This document shows positions 1 through 8,761 of a stretch of 64,000 nucleotides of DNA, piece by piece. The translations under genes were made by a program, and so were the position numbers. Source of the DNA: Paenibacillus terricola (lineage in GTDB: Bacteria; Bacillota; Bacilli; Paenibacillales; Paenibacillaceae). Location: assembly GCF_014779765.1 (NCBI RefSeq), contig NZ_JACXZA010000001.1, forward strand, positions 1,426,001-1,490,000, written 5' to 3'. Each line of letters starts with the position of its first letter. The stretch's first letter is position 1. The notes beneath the pieces were generated by a model that was not told where the DNA came from, did no database searches, and worked only from the letters and a program-made list of their open reading frames with translations.

Positions 1-1
1 G

Positions 2-853
2 ACGCAGCCGTTGTCGTTCGCCGCCTTTATTGCGGCATCCGAGATGGAAGATGCCGACAGCGAGAGCCGGATTATACTCGCGGCAGATGTTGAAGAAAGC
101 GAGCTGCATGCTTATCATAGCGATCGAATCTCTGAAGAGGCATCGGTCATATGGGATCGCAGCGCGCAAGCGGTTAGGGCGAGACGCAAGCTCATGTTCG
201 GTGCGCTCGTGTTGAAGGAAGAACAGATCGCTAAGCCTGACCCCAACGCCGTAACAGCTGCATTGCTGGATGGTGTAAGGGTGGAGGGTGTCTCAATCCT
301 TCCGTGGAGCAAACAGTCTTCGCAACTGCGGGATCGCATACGCGTCATGCGCCAGTACGATGCAGAATTGCCAGACTTGTCGGAAGAAGCGCTTCTTGCG
401 TCACTCGAAGATTGGCTCGAGCCGCATGTGTCGGGAATACGCAGCCGCGACGGCCTTCAGAAGCTGAATATGATGCATGTACTGGAAGCGATGCTGTCGT
501 GGAGCGACAAACAGCGATTGGATGAGCTAATGCCGACTCACATGACGGTGCCAAGCGGCTCACGAATTGCGATTGATTATACCGATCCGGAGCAGCCAGT
601 GCTCGCGGTCAAGCTGCAGGAATTGTTCGGGTTGCAGGAGACACCGAGGATTGCGAAGGGGAAGCTTCCGCTTACGCTTCACCTGCTGTCACCTGCACAG
701 CGGCCTGTGCAAGTGACGCAGGATCTAGCAAACTTCTGGCGGAATACGTATTTCGAAGTGAAGAAAGAATTAAAGGTTCGTTATCCGAAGCATTATTGGC
801 CGGATGACCCGTTCGCGGCAGTGCCGACGAATCGAGTGCGGCCGAGACCGTAA
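2..853 (+). CDS. hrpB: ATP-dependent helicase HrpB, C-terminal part (5' end outside the window)
   Basis: The reading frame is open from the left edge, so only about the last 283 residues of a DEAH-box helicase are present. The C-terminal HrpB domain is recognisable by its closing block (VTQDLANFWRNTY, then VKKELKVRYPKHYWP and DP), which is highly conserved in HrpB. The helicase motor domains lie upstream of the window. HrpB is an RNA-helicase-like ATPase of poorly defined role. The gene ends in an Arg/Pro-rich tail and is followed by a palindromic repeat array and the convergent LysE gene. The identification is firm; the start cannot be seen. Confidence 0.93.
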   Translation, partial: TQPLSFAAFIAASEMEDADSESRIILAADVEESELHAYHSDRISEEASVIWDRSAQAVRARRKLMFGALVLKEEQIAKPDPNAVTAALLDGVRVEGVSILPWSKQSSQLRDRIRVMRQYDAELPDLSEEALLASLEDWLEPHVSGIRSRDGLQKLNMMHVLEAMLSWSDKQRLDELMPTHMTVPSGSRIAIDYTDPEQPVLAVKLQELFGLQETPRIAKGKLPLTLHLLSPAQRPVQVTQDLANFWRNTYFEVKKELKVRYPKHYWPDDPFAAVPTNRVRPRP

Positions 854-885
854 GTGAACAGCGGAGAGAATAATATGAGTGCCAC

Positions 886-1012
886 TTTGTACGATAATTC
901 ATACAAAATCCCAGCGCTGGGCAGCCACGAGCACCACTTTGTACGATAATTCGTACAAAACCCGAGCGCCGGACTGCTCATAGCGCCCTTTTGTACGATA
1001 ATTCGTACAAAA
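886..1012. repeat. Palindromic repeat array 1 (three copies, 52-bp period)
   Basis: Three 23-bp near-perfect palindromes (TTTGTACGA, short AT core, TCRTACAAAA) begin at 886, 938 and 990, exactly 52 bp apart. The two 29-bp intervals resemble each other (both near CCCAGCGC...). The array lies between convergent genes (hrpB and lysE-like). A related array is at 11445-11621. Bidirectional terminators or protein-binding sites are possible functions. Confidence 0.9.
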
Positions 1013-1030
1013 TCCCAGCGAATGCGCCAT

Positions 1031-1696
1031 CTAGAAATGAAGCAGAACCAAATTCGCGGCAAGCGCTGCATAGATAAGCGCCTCGATAATCGAGAGGCGC
1101 TTATTCCATTTGTTCGATCGGCGCTGGATCGATCCGCCGAGCCATCCCGCAACGATTGATGCGGCACTGAACACAAGAAGTGCTTGTATGATGAACAGTA
1201 AGCCGAGCTGGACCATCTGGAATGGAACATGTCCTTTATCCATCGATACGAATTGGGGCAGCAGAGCAAGGAAGAACAGCGAAACCTTCGGATTGAGTAC
1301 ATTCATCCAGATACCGCGCCGATATAGCGTGCCGAGTGTAACTTCATCCTGTTTCTGATCGGTATCATTGTGGGTATTGATAGCAGTTGTAGTTGTTGGT
1401 TTCGTTGTTTTCTTTCTCGGCCAGGTCTTCCAAGCGAGATAGAGAAGATAGGCAGCCCCGAGCCATTTAACTGCAGTAAAGGCGGCTTCGGAAGACAGTA
1501 CGATGGCGGATATGCCAAGTGCCGCAAGCGATGTATGAACAAGCAGGCCTGTACATAAGCCAAGCGCGACCATAATGCCGCTTCGAGCAGAACGGCTCAT
1601 GCTTTGCGCGATGACGAACAGAATATCAGGTCCCGGCATAAGCGTCAGCGCAATGGCGACGGCAATGAATGAGACAGCAGTTTGTAAATCGATCAT
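1031..1696 (-). CDS. LysE/RhtB family amino-acid exporter
   Basis: 221 residues with about six hydrophobic segments. The N-terminal stretch TLMPGPDILFVI, followed by a small-residue-rich second helix (GLCTGLLVHT), is the LysE/RhtB signature. This is an inner-membrane exporter, probably of amino acids or related small molecules; the substrate cannot be read from sequence. A Thr/Lys/Asn-rich cytoplasmic loop around residues 95-115 replaces the usual short linker. The ATG follows a GGAGG ribosome site by about ten bases. It is a single gene, divergent from the DUF1294 gene. Confidence 0.9.
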   Translation of the reverse strand: MIDLQTAVSFIAVAIALTLMPGPDILFVIAQSMSRSARSGIMVALGLCTGLLVHTSLAALGISAIVLSSEAAFTAVKWLGAAYLLYLAWKTWPRKKTTKPTTTTAINTHNDTDQKQDEVTLGTLYRRGIWMNVLNPKVSLFFLALLPQFVSMDKGHVPFQMVQLGLLFIIQALLVFSAASIVAGWLGGSIQRRSNKWNKRLSIIEALIYAALAANLVLLHF

Positions 1697-1787
1697 AATG
1701 TAGGCTCCTCCATGATAGTCAGCAATGATGTCGTTGTATGATTTGTATGTATCATAATATTTTCAAAGAATTGAGGTTGATTCATCC

Positions 1788-2060
1788 ATGATTCCAATCC
1801 TTATCGCCTATTACGTAGCAGTGAATTTCATTCTATGGGGCATGATGAAATATGACAAGCAGCAAGCTCGCCATCATGGTCGGCGCATTCCAGAGAAACG
1901 GTTGTTAACGCTCGGGATGATTGGCGGTGCTTTCGGCGGCATTGCCGGTATGCAGATGTTCCGTCACAAAACGAAGCATGCAGCTTTTAAGCTTGGTTAT
2001 CCTGCAATGGCAATCGTCCATTTGTACGTGCTGACGGAAGTATTCGGCGTGTGGAAATAA
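1788..2060 (+). CDS. DUF1294 family small membrane protein
   Basis: 90 residues. Two hydrophobic segments flank a basic central stretch (KYDKQQARHHGRRIPE), followed by GMIGGAFGGIAGMQMFRHKT, the conserved core of DUF1294 proteins. The family is of unknown function; some relatives are fused to cold-shock domains. The start is an ATG about ten bases after GAGGTTG. It is monocistronic and divergent from the LysE gene. Confidence 0.85.
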   Translation: MIPILIAYYVAVNFILWGMMKYDKQQARHHGRRIPEKRLLTLGMIGGAFGGIAGMQMFRHKTKHAAFKLGYPAMAIVHLYVLTEVFGVWK

Positions 2061-2205
2061 GTCCTCTAAACGTTACGGAAGTCGTAATTTAGGTTGAGGA
2101 CATTCGACAAGTATATCATGAATAGAGCAGCAACTAAGAGATTCAATGTACTGTCATATATTTGTAAATGCTGATGGCAGTAAAGTTTATCCACAATCTG
2201 CTAGA

Positions 2206-2245
2206 AAACCCCAAAACGAAAATAACAGCCCAAGGGACTGTTATT
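2206..2245 (-). terminator. Intrinsic terminator of the stalk-domain gene
   Basis: Read on the minus strand: AATAACAGTCCC, a short loop, then GGGCTGTTATT followed by TTTCGTTTT. It lies about 15 bases after the stop codon at 2259. Confidence 0.8.
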
Positions 2246-2258
2246 CGATCTTCACCAC

Positions 2259-2873
2259 TTAATTATTAACACGCGGCGTGAAAGTCTCAAGCACCAACGG
2301 CATAACGTTAATTCGGCTGCCATCCTTGGCACTGTATTCGAACAACTCGATCTTAAGTGTTCCACTTAGCGGCAATTGATCAGCGGGAATGACGATGCTT
2401 AAGCTGAATGGGGACCAAGTCGGAGCCCCTTCGTTCAGCATATAGGTACTTTCCGCCAAATCATTGTTCTGAGCGGAAACGACGTAGTTCATGACCGCTT
2501 CGAACACTCTCGCTTCCCCGGTTACGGTGTAATGGCCGTTGGAGCCGGTTACTTGAATATGGCGGAAGGCATTGTTCGCATGGGGCATGCCGCCACCGTA
2601 GGTGATTTCAGACCGGTTTAACTCGCTGTTCCATCTCACATCGGCGCCCAGAATATCGCCGACCGATCTCATCGGAACATAGGTGTTACCTTGATAGTTC
2701 AGAATGGGCTGCTCTCCACTCGTATACTCTTGTCCGTTGACGTACACGGGATAGCCCACTTTGACCAATACATATTGCTTCACCGTGTCGGCAAACGTCG
2801 GCACGGCGAGCATAAGAAGACTACCCGCCAACAAGCCTACCGTAAAACCTCTGATTTCTTTCCGAATTTTCAG
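2259..2873 (-). CDS. Secreted protein with copper-amine-oxidase-type stalk domain
   Basis: A secreted protein of about 204 residues. The N-terminus reads as a signal peptide (basic KIRKEIRG, then FTVGLLAGSLLMLAVPTFA with an Ala-type cleavage site). It is followed by one stalk-domain unit of the 'copper amine oxidase N-terminal' type (NTYVPMRSVGDILGADVRW). The remaining 110 residues look like a beta-rich extracellular domain I do not recognise. I extend the gene to a CTG codon at 2873: it is preceded by AAAGGTGGG at good spacing and completes the signal peptide, whereas the nearest TTG at 2834 has no ribosome site and truncates it. Stalk-domain proteins are abundant in Paenibacillus and usually act at the cell surface. 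Confidence 0.78.
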   Translation of the reverse strand: MKIRKEIRGFTVGLLAGSLLMLAVPTFADTVKQYVLVKVGYPVYVNGQEYTSGEQPILNYQGNTYVPMRSVGDILGADVRWNSELNRSEITYGGGMPHANNAFRHIQVTGSNGHYTVTGEARVFEAVMNYVVSAQNNDLAESTYMLNEGAPTWSPFSLSIVIPADQLPLSGTLKIELFEYSAKDGSRINVMPLVLETFTPRVNN

Positions 2874-3057
2874 ACTGCTCCCACCTTTCTCTTACCACAT
2901 AAGAATGTATAAGTTTTCGAGTTTCTCGAAAGAACGAATTCTTATTGGCGATAAAGCCTACCTCTAAACGCGGTCGCTCTTCTTCGAAATGCTGCGAAAG
3001 AGGTTTTCTCATATTGCTATATTCTATGCGGATGGGATATATAGAAGATATCTTTCT

Positions 3058-4128
3058 CTATATGCTAGGGAAAATAAGCTGTACAGGAATGACGGCGTTC
3101 TTCGGCGAGTATATATTGTCCATCTGTTCACGTAACAGCCTTACGGCGGTTCGTGCCATTTCTTGTTCATCCTGCTGCACATACGCCACGCTTGCTAGAT
3201 GAGGATTATCGAAAGATAGCAATTCGATGTTGGTGTCATTGTTCAATCGACTGATGGCGGCTGAAGTAAGACGAGCAGTTTCCTCAGTCAAGGTGAAGGC
3301 GGCAGTGATTCCGTTGTGCTCCTCTAGGAAGCTGCTAACATAGTCCAATGCCCGTTCACCTCGTAGAATGTCGAGAGGAATGTGACACCACAAGCTCTTG
3401 TCGATCGAGATGCCTTGATCGGTGTACGCTTTCTCGAAGCCGAGCGTGCGATCCTCTATAGCAGAATTGGAGTTCTCAGGTGAAATGAGCGCAATCCGCT
3501 GATGACCCTCGGACAGCAAGTACGAGACTGCCTTGTACGCACCTCCGTAATTATCCGATGTAATCGTGTAAGTCTCAATGTTGCGAAGATACCGATCGAT
3601 GAATACGCATGGGAATTTATCGAGCGACAGACGCAGCAGTGATTCGTTGTACTTCTCATCTTCTGTCGGAAAAACGATTAACCCCTGCGCACCAAGTTCC
3701 GTCAGCGTGCGAATGGCGTTCGATTCAATAGAGGAGGACTCGCGCGTAATGCTCAGTACCATGCTGAGTCCAGCTTCTTGCAGGAATTGTTCCGTGAAGT
3801 CGACAAGCTTCTGTATGACACGGGTTCTCATTGTAGGAATGATGTAGCCGACGAGTGGCAAGGACGATACGCGTGCGGATGGAGTCGGCGTGTCAATGTT
3901 ATAAACATCAAGGTTGGAGGAGACGAATGTTCCTTTGCCTTGTACGCGTATAATTAATCCTTCATCAGCTAGTAGGGTTAAGGCGTTCTTGACTGTGATT
4001 TTGCTTACTTTGTATTCGTCCATCAGTTCTTGCTCAGAAGGGATGCGGTCCGTTGGCCGTAGCAGCCCTGATTTAATCTTCCTCATAATATCTTCTTGAA
4101 TTTGCTTGTAGAGCGCCAGCTTTTTCAA
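3058..4128 (-). CDS. AraR-like transcriptional regulator (GntR helix-turn-helix plus LacI-type sensor)
   Basis: About 356 residues. The first 70 form a GntR winged helix (LYKQIQEDI, IPSEQELMDEYKVSKITVKN, GKGTFV). The rest is a LacI/periplasmic-binding-like effector domain (VGYIIPTM, FIDRYLRN, DNYGGAYKAV, RIALISPENS, LLSFDNPHL). This combination is that of B. subtilis AraR, a sugar-released repressor. A TTG at 4128 lies nine bases after GGGGAGA; an in-frame ATG at 4146 has no ribosome site. The gene diverges from the sugar-transport operon with palindromes in the shared region, so it most likely represses that operon. The sugar is inferred, not shown. Confidence 0.88.
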   Translation of the reverse strand: MKKLALYKQIQEDIMRKIKSGLLRPTDRIPSEQELMDEYKVSKITVKNALTLLADEGLIIRVQGKGTFVSSNLDVYNIDTPTPSARVSSLPLVGYIIPTMRTRVIQKLVDFTEQFLQEAGLSMVLSITRESSSIESNAIRTLTELGAQGLIVFPTEDEKYNESLLRLSLDKFPCVFIDRYLRNIETYTITSDNYGGAYKAVSYLLSEGHQRIALISPENSNSAIEDRTLGFEKAYTDQGISIDKSLWCHIPLDILRGERALDYVSSFLEEHNGITAAFTLTEETARLTSAAISRLNNDTNIELLSFDNPHLASVAYVQQDEQEMARTAVRLLREQMDNIYSPKNAVIPVQLIFPSI

Positions 4129-4211
4129 CTTGCCGCATCTCCCCATAAATTTTATGATTTTATAATCAATTGGGTATATAAAACATATTCCATATATACT
4201 ATAATACAAAA

Positions 4212-4226
4212 TGTAAAGCGCTTACA
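4212..4226. promoter_or_regulatory. Candidate CcpA cre site
   Basis: TGTAAAGCGCTTACA fits the catabolite-responsive element pattern (TGWAARCGYTWNCA) and lies between the regulator and the sugar operon. It suggests carbon catabolite repression of one or both. Confidence 0.65.
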
Positions 4227-4296
4227 ATACAGAATTTGAGAGGGAGTACGCAGGGGGCTTTTTCATTAAACAGTTAGAACAATGTTAAGGAAAGTG

Positions 4297-4366
4297 GTGT
4301 CAATGACACAATTGTAACCGCTTATATTAACATTGCTAACTAGTCAACCCATTTTTAAACGTTTAA
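4297..4366. promoter_or_regulatory. Two palindromes in the sugar-operon leader (candidate regulator operators)
   Basis: GTGTCAATGACAC (4297-4309) is a perfect inverted repeat around one base, and TTAAACGTTTAA (4355-4366) is a perfect 12-bp palindrome 25 bases before the binding-protein start. Either could bind the divergent AraR-like regulator. They are unlike each other and unlike the B. subtilis AraR box. Confidence 0.45.
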
Positions 4367-4391
4367 CAACAAAAGAGAGGATGACGAACAA

Positions 4392-5726
4392 ATGAAAAAA
4401 CGCAGTACTTTAGTTTCCATCGTTACAATCCTTATTTTGACAATGGTTTTGTCGGCATGTGGCAAGTCTGATGATTCAAAAACAACAACGCAGTTAGGCG
4501 CTAATGCTGGTGAGAATGCAACAGAATTGTCGTTCTGGACATTCGTAGATTTGCACGGCAAGCATTTGGATAAAATGCTGGGATTATGGAACAAAGAGAA
4601 CCCAGACAAACAAATTAAGTTGAATGTATCGGTTATGCCTTATGATGATATGCACAATAAGCTCTTGTTGGCTGTTACGAGTGGCAAAGGCGCTCCTGAT
4701 ATCGCGGATATCGAGCTTGGTCAATTCCCTAAATTCTTGGAAGGCGACAACGTTCCGCTGGAGCCTTTGAATGATGTATTCGCACCATACAAAGACGTTG
4801 TCGTTCCGGCACGTGTCGCGATTTACAGCAAAGCAGACCAAGTATATGGCTTTGATTATCACGTAGGCGCTACGCTTGCTTTCTACAACACTGAAATTCT
4901 TGAAGCAGCAGGCGTTGACTACAAGAAGATCATCACTTGGGAAGATTACAAGCAAGCAGGCATCAAAGTGTATGAGAAGACTGGCAAGTACTTAGGTACT
5001 GCTGATACTTCGGCTATGTGGCAAGAGTCGCTGCTGCTTGCTCAGCAAAAATCTGACTTCACAGACGAGAACGGCAATCCTAAAGTTAACTCGCCAGAAA
5101 TGATCAAAGCTCTTGAGATGTTGGTCGACCTGCAGAAGAACAATGTTATCCACACGATCCCAGGCGGACAACCGGATACAGAAGAAGCGAAAGGCGAATA
5201 CAACAAAGGCAACTACGCAAGCGCATTGATGCCTGAATGGTACATGTCCCGTTTCGTAAACGAAATGAAGGATCTTAAAGGCAAGTATGCAATTGCTCCA
5301 CTGCCTGTATTTGAAGTAGGCAACCCACGTTCCGTTGGTTTGGGCGGTACGGGCACAGTCGTCACGAAGAGCGGCAAAAACGTTCAGCTGGCCAAAGAAT
5401 TCGTAGCGTTCGCCAAGCTTTCGAAAGAAGCTACGACTGAAATCTGGAATACGCTTGGATTCGACCCAATCAACATGGATGTATGGAAAGATGAGAAAGT
5501 AACGAAAAACCCTGATAACGAGTACGTTCAATACTTCAAAACAAATGCATTTGATACGTTGAATGAAATCAAAGACGAAATTCAAGCGATCAAATCCGTA
5601 AAAGCTTCACCGACGATCGGCAACGTCCTGAATACGGTTACTTTGAACGCTATCTTCGAAGATGGCAAAGACGTGAAAGAAGCACTCGACGAGGCACAAG
5701 CAGCAATCGAACAAGAATTGAAATAA
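4392..5726 (+). CDS. Sugar ABC transporter substrate-binding lipoprotein (AraN-like)
   Basis: 444 residues. A lipoprotein signal peptide ends in the lipobox LSAC with Cys23. The body is a family-1 extracellular solute-binding protein (ELSFWTFVD near the start, TWEDYKQAG, TSAMWQESLLLAQQ, and a C-terminal helical region). It should be anchored outside the membrane and deliver sugar or oligosaccharide to the two permeases that follow. The combination with an AraR-like regulator and a GH43 enzyme points to arabinose oligomers, as for AraN, but the substrate is inferred. No ATPase gene is present, as is usual for importers sharing an MsmX-type ATPase. AGAGAGG precedes the ATG. Confidence 0.92.
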   Translation: MKKRSTLVSIVTILILTMVLSACGKSDDSKTTTQLGANAGENATELSFWTFVDLHGKHLDKMLGLWNKENPDKQIKLNVSVMPYDDMHNKLLLAVTSGKGAPDIADIELGQFPKFLEGDNVPLEPLNDVFAPYKDVVVPARVAIYSKADQVYGFDYHVGATLAFYNTEILEAAGVDYKKIITWEDYKQAGIKVYEKTGKYLGTADTSAMWQESLLLAQQKSDFTDENGNPKVNSPEMIKALEMLVDLQKNNVIHTIPGGQPDTEEAKGEYNKGNYASALMPEWYMSRFVNEMKDLKGKYAIAPLPVFEVGNPRSVGLGGTGTVVTKSGKNVQLAKEFVAFAKLSKEATTEIWNTLGFDPINMDVWKDEKVTKNPDNEYVQYFKTNAFDTLNEIKDEIQAIKSVKASPTIGNVLNTVTLNAIFEDGKDVKEALDEAQAAIEQELK

Positions 5727-5745
5727 ACCTAATAAGTAAATGATT

Positions 5746-5807
5746 TTGATTAAACCTGTCGGCAGGTATAGTGGTCGGCAGGTTTAATCAATCTCAAGGG
5801 AGATTGA
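5746..5807 (+). promoter_or_regulatory. Two stacked hairpins between binding-protein and permease genes
   Basis: Stem 1 pairs TTGATTAAACCTG (5746-5758) with CAGGTTTAATCAA (5779-5791), 13 perfect bp with a 20-base loop. Stem 2 pairs TCAATCTC with GAGATTGA (5788-5807) around AAGG and contains the ribosome site of the first permease. No U-tract follows. The likely role is mRNA stabilisation and reduced permease expression relative to the binding protein. Confidence 0.75.
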
Positions 5808-5811
5808 GAAT

Positions 5812-6708
5812 ATGATAAAGAAATTTGTATACTCTCAAAAAGTTGCGCCTTATGTGTTTGTATTGCCCTTCATACTCATATTCTTAATATTTTGGTCTTA
5901 TCCGCTTGCCAATTCATTCGTCATGAGTTTCCAAGATCGGATGTTGGGACAGGATCCCAAATGGGTTGGCGAAGCGAACTATTCGAAATTATTTACAGAT
6001 AAAGTGTTTCTGACAGCTATTAAGAATAGCGTTGTGTACATGCTGGGAACTTTAGTGCTGTTGATTCCTTTCCCAATGTTATTCGCCGTTATGATCAACA
6101 GTAAGTTAATGATGGGAAGAGAGTTTTTCAAATCTTCGTTCTTTCTTCCTGCATTGACGTCTGTCGCCGTTGCGGGTACTATTTTCCGCCTTACTTTCGG
6201 CGAAATGGAAGGCTCATTAATGAACAGTTTCCTAGGTTTATTTGGAGTAGAGCCTATTAAATTCTTGAAAAACGGAGAATGGAGTATGGCAGCGCTGTTG
6301 ATCCTTGCATGTTGGAGATGGACAGGCGTTAATATGCTTTATTATCTTTCCGGCTTGAAGAGCATTGACAATGAATATTATGAGGCTGCTTCAATTGACG
6401 GGGCATCAGCATGGCAGAAATTCAAAAACATTACAATGCCATTATTGAAGCCGACCACGATATATGTGACGACCATTAGCGTTTATGCAGGTCTAGCAAT
6501 GTTTACCGAGAGCTTAATGATGTTTAACGGTAACAATTCACCGAAAAATATCGGCTTAACCATTGTCGGATATCTGTATAGACAAGGGATTGAGAAGAAT
6601 AAACTGGGTTACGCAGCGGCAGTTGGTATCGTATTGTTAGTCATTGCAATGGTTATCAATTTAACGCAGCTGAAATTCAGTGGAATGTTCAAGAAGGAGG
6701 AGGATTAA
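5812..6708 (+). CDS. Sugar ABC transporter permease 1 (AraP-like)
   Basis: 298 residues and six predicted membrane spans. The conserved cytoplasmic loop that docks the ATPase is visible as EYYEAASIDGASAWQKFKNITMPLLKP (written EYYEAASIDGA, then WQKFKNITMP). It belongs to the MalF/UgpA-type sugar permeases. It should form the channel with the next gene. The ATG overlaps a hairpin that partly sequesters its ribosome site. The stop is one base before the next start, so the two permeases are translationally coupled. Confidence 0.92.
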   Translation: MIKKFVYSQKVAPYVFVLPFILIFLIFWSYPLANSFVMSFQDRMLGQDPKWVGEANYSKLFTDKVFLTAIKNSVVYMLGTLVLLIPFPMLFAVMINSKLMMGREFFKSSFFLPALTSVAVAGTIFRLTFGEMEGSLMNSFLGLFGVEPIKFLKNGEWSMAALLILACWRWTGVNMLYYLSGLKSIDNEYYEAASIDGASAWQKFKNITMPLLKPTTIYVTTISVYAGLAMFTESLMMFNGNNSPKNIGLTIVGYLYRQGIEKNKLGYAAAVGIVLLVIAMVINLTQLKFSGMFKKEED

Positions 6709-6709
6709 A

Positions 6710-7558
6710 ATGGGCGCAAGTCAATCGAAGAACAACTTAATTGCTAGAATCGTCATGATTTGTTTCTTTATTGTACTATTCGTAATAATTATGATTCCAT
6801 TCTATGCAGTGGCCCTTTCTTCCTTTAAACCAGGTGAATCGTTAATCAGATATGGTCTTAACTTAAGTCTGGATTTTAAAATCATGAGCTTTGATAATTT
6901 CATCTATTTGTTCACTGGATCACATGATTATTTCACATGGTTCTGGAACAGTATGTTTTTAACGATTGCTCAAGTGGTCTTAACCCTATTTGTAAGCGCA
7001 TTTGTTGCTTATGGGTTTGCAGCCTATGATTTTAAAGGGAAGAACTTCCTCTTTATATGCGTTTTGCTCATTATGATGGTGCCTTTCGAAATCTTGCTGG
7101 TTCCTCTGTACAGCTTAATCAATGATTTGCATTTGGTGAATAGCTATTCAGCGATCATTCTGCCAGGTATAGCGAATGCCGGGACGATATTCTTCTTCAG
7201 ACAATATCTAAGAAGCATACCCAAAGAGATTATTCAATCTGGCCGGGTTGATGGCGCTAACGAATATGCGATTTATTTCAGACTGATAATGCCGATTATG
7301 AAGCCTTCCTTTGCGGCAATGGCCATTCTGAACGGTATGAACAGCTGGAACAATCTGCTCTGGCCATTCATGGTGCTTGGCGATCAGAGTAAATTTACGC
7401 TTCCAATCGGTTTGAAAACACTGTTAACGCCTTATGGAAATAACTATGACCTATTGATCGTGGGTTCCTTCTTCTCCATCATTCCAATTTTCATTCTGTT
7501 TATCGCTTTCCAGAGATATTTCATAGACGGTATGACTGCAGGTGCTGTTAAAGGTTAG
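6710..7558 (+). CDS. Sugar ABC transporter permease 2 (AraQ-like)
   Basis: About 282 residues of the MalG/AraQ type, with six membrane spans. The ATPase-docking loop reads IIQSGRVDGANEYAIYFR followed by LIMPIMKPS. The start is the ATG at 6710, preceded by AAGGAGGAGG that overlaps the end of permease 1; an upstream in-frame codon at 6680 lies inside permease 1 and has no ribosome site. It pairs with permease 1 to import the sugar captured by the binding protein. Confidence 0.92.
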   Translation: MGASQSKNNLIARIVMICFFIVLFVIIMIPFYAVALSSFKPGESLIRYGLNLSLDFKIMSFDNFIYLFTGSHDYFTWFWNSMFLTIAQVVLTLFVSAFVAYGFAAYDFKGKNFLFICVLLIMMVPFEILLVPLYSLINDLHLVNSYSAIILPGIANAGTIFFFRQYLRSIPKEIIQSGRVDGANEYAIYFRLIMPIMKPSFAAMAILNGMNSWNNLLWPFMVLGDQSKFTLPIGLKTLLTPYGNNYDLLIVGSFFSIIPIFILFIAFQRYFIDGMTAGAVKG

Positions 7559-7618
7559 TATTTAAACTTACGAATCAATTAATAGGCTGAATAGTCCCTC
7601 AGAAGGAGTTATAACACC

Positions 7619-8572
7619 ATGAAACCTTTGATCGTGCAAAGAGCAGATCCCTATATTCACCGACATTCGGACGGTTATTATTATTTCGTGGCATCCGTAC
7701 CAGAGTATGATCGAATTGAAATCCGTAGAGCACAGGACCTTGAGGGCCTTGTTACAGCAACTCCAGTTGTGGTCTGGAGAAAACGCGAGACGGGTATTCT
7801 TAGTGCCAATATTTGGGCGCCTGAACTGCATTATATCGATGGCAAATGGTACGTTTATTTTGCAGCGGCACATACGACGGAAACGAAGGATGGTCTGTTC
7901 GACCATCGGATGTACGTACTAGAGAATGACAGTGCCAATCCACTGGAAGGCAGCTGGACGGAACGAGGGCAAGTTATTACCGATTGGGAAAGCTTCGCCC
8001 TCGATGCAACTACCTTCGAGCACAATGGCAGCCGCTATTATGTATGGGCACAAAAGGATCCATCAATCGAAGGCAACTCCAATCTGTACATCTCCAAAAT
8101 GAGCAATCCGTGGACGTTGACAGGGCCGCAAACGATGATTTCCACGCCGGAATATGATTGGGAGATCATCGGCTACAAAGTGAATGAAGGCGCGGCATTT
8201 GTTCGCAAGGGGGATCGGGTATTCCTCACATACTCGGCTAGCGCCACTGATTTCAATTATTGCATGGGCCTGCTTGAAGCAGATAGCGATGCGGATTTAC
8301 TCGATGCCGCCTCATGGCGCAAGTCGCAAGAGCCCGTTCTCACGACAGATGAGAGTATCTCGATGTATGGTCCCGGTCATAATAGCTTTTCGGCGTCAGC
8401 CGACGACGAGAAGACGTTGTTTGTGTTCCACGCCAGAACGTACAAGGACATTGTAGGAGATCCTCTATACGATCCGAATCGCCATACATTTGTAGTGGAG
8501 CTATTGTGGACGGATGACGGCAGACCTGATTTCCGCGGCTCAATTGCAGCGCTTGCGCGTTCCGCACAGTGA
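7619..8572 (+). CDS. Family GH43 glycoside hydrolase (probable intracellular arabinofuranosidase)
   Basis: 317 residues of five-bladed beta-propeller type. Recognisable GH43 points are Asp10 in RADPYI (general base), Asp129 in FALDATTF (pKa modulator) and Glu190 in YKVNEGAAF (general acid), plus His254 in YGPGHNSF. There is no signal peptide, so it should cleave imported oligosaccharides in the cytoplasm. It closes the importer operon 60 bases after permease 2 and ends at a strong terminator. Exo-alpha-arabinofuranosidase fits the context best; beta-xylosidase activity is the main alternative within the family. Confidence 0.9.
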   Translation: MKPLIVQRADPYIHRHSDGYYYFVASVPEYDRIEIRRAQDLEGLVTATPVVVWRKRETGILSANIWAPELHYIDGKWYVYFAAAHTTETKDGLFDHRMYVLENDSANPLEGSWTERGQVITDWESFALDATTFEHNGSRYYVWAQKDPSIEGNSNLYISKMSNPWTLTGPQTMISTPEYDWEIIGYKVNEGAAFVRKGDRVFLTYSASATDFNYCMGLLEADSDADLLDAASWRKSQEPVLTTDESISMYGPGHNSFSASADDEKTLFVFHARTYKDIVGDPLYDPNRHTFVVELLWTDDGRPDFRGSIAALARSAQ

Positions 8573-8615
8573 ACGTTTGTTCCAATCGGATATAACTGAA
8601 TAACGGTACGTCATG

Positions 8616-8645
8616 CAGCCTCGAATCTCGAGGCTGTTTATTTTG
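8616..8645 (+). terminator. Terminator of the sugar operon
   Basis: CAGCCTCGA, a three-base loop, TCGAGGCTG and then TTTATTTT: a perfect 9-bp stem followed by a U-rich run, 44 bases after the GH43 stop. Confidence 0.92.
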
Positions 8646-8761
8646 TCCACGGAGCGTATTTTATGGTATTGTCTGTTGCATAGTCCGTTTAATAATGGTA
8701 TTCTATTTATCCTTTTTAAATAGTTACGGTTAGTAAAGACAAACATTTGATGGAGGTAGTT

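Noticed and set aside
886-1012. AraR operators, because TTTGTACG and CGTACAAA resemble the B. subtilis AraR box
   Set aside because: The AraR box has the two halves joined; here five to seven bases separate them, and the copies lie at gene ends rather than at promoters.
793-1302. Minus-strand reading frame through repeat array 1 (169 codons)
   Set aside because: It overlaps hrpB and the LysE gene, and its repeated FCTNYRTK-type segments are only the translated palindromes.
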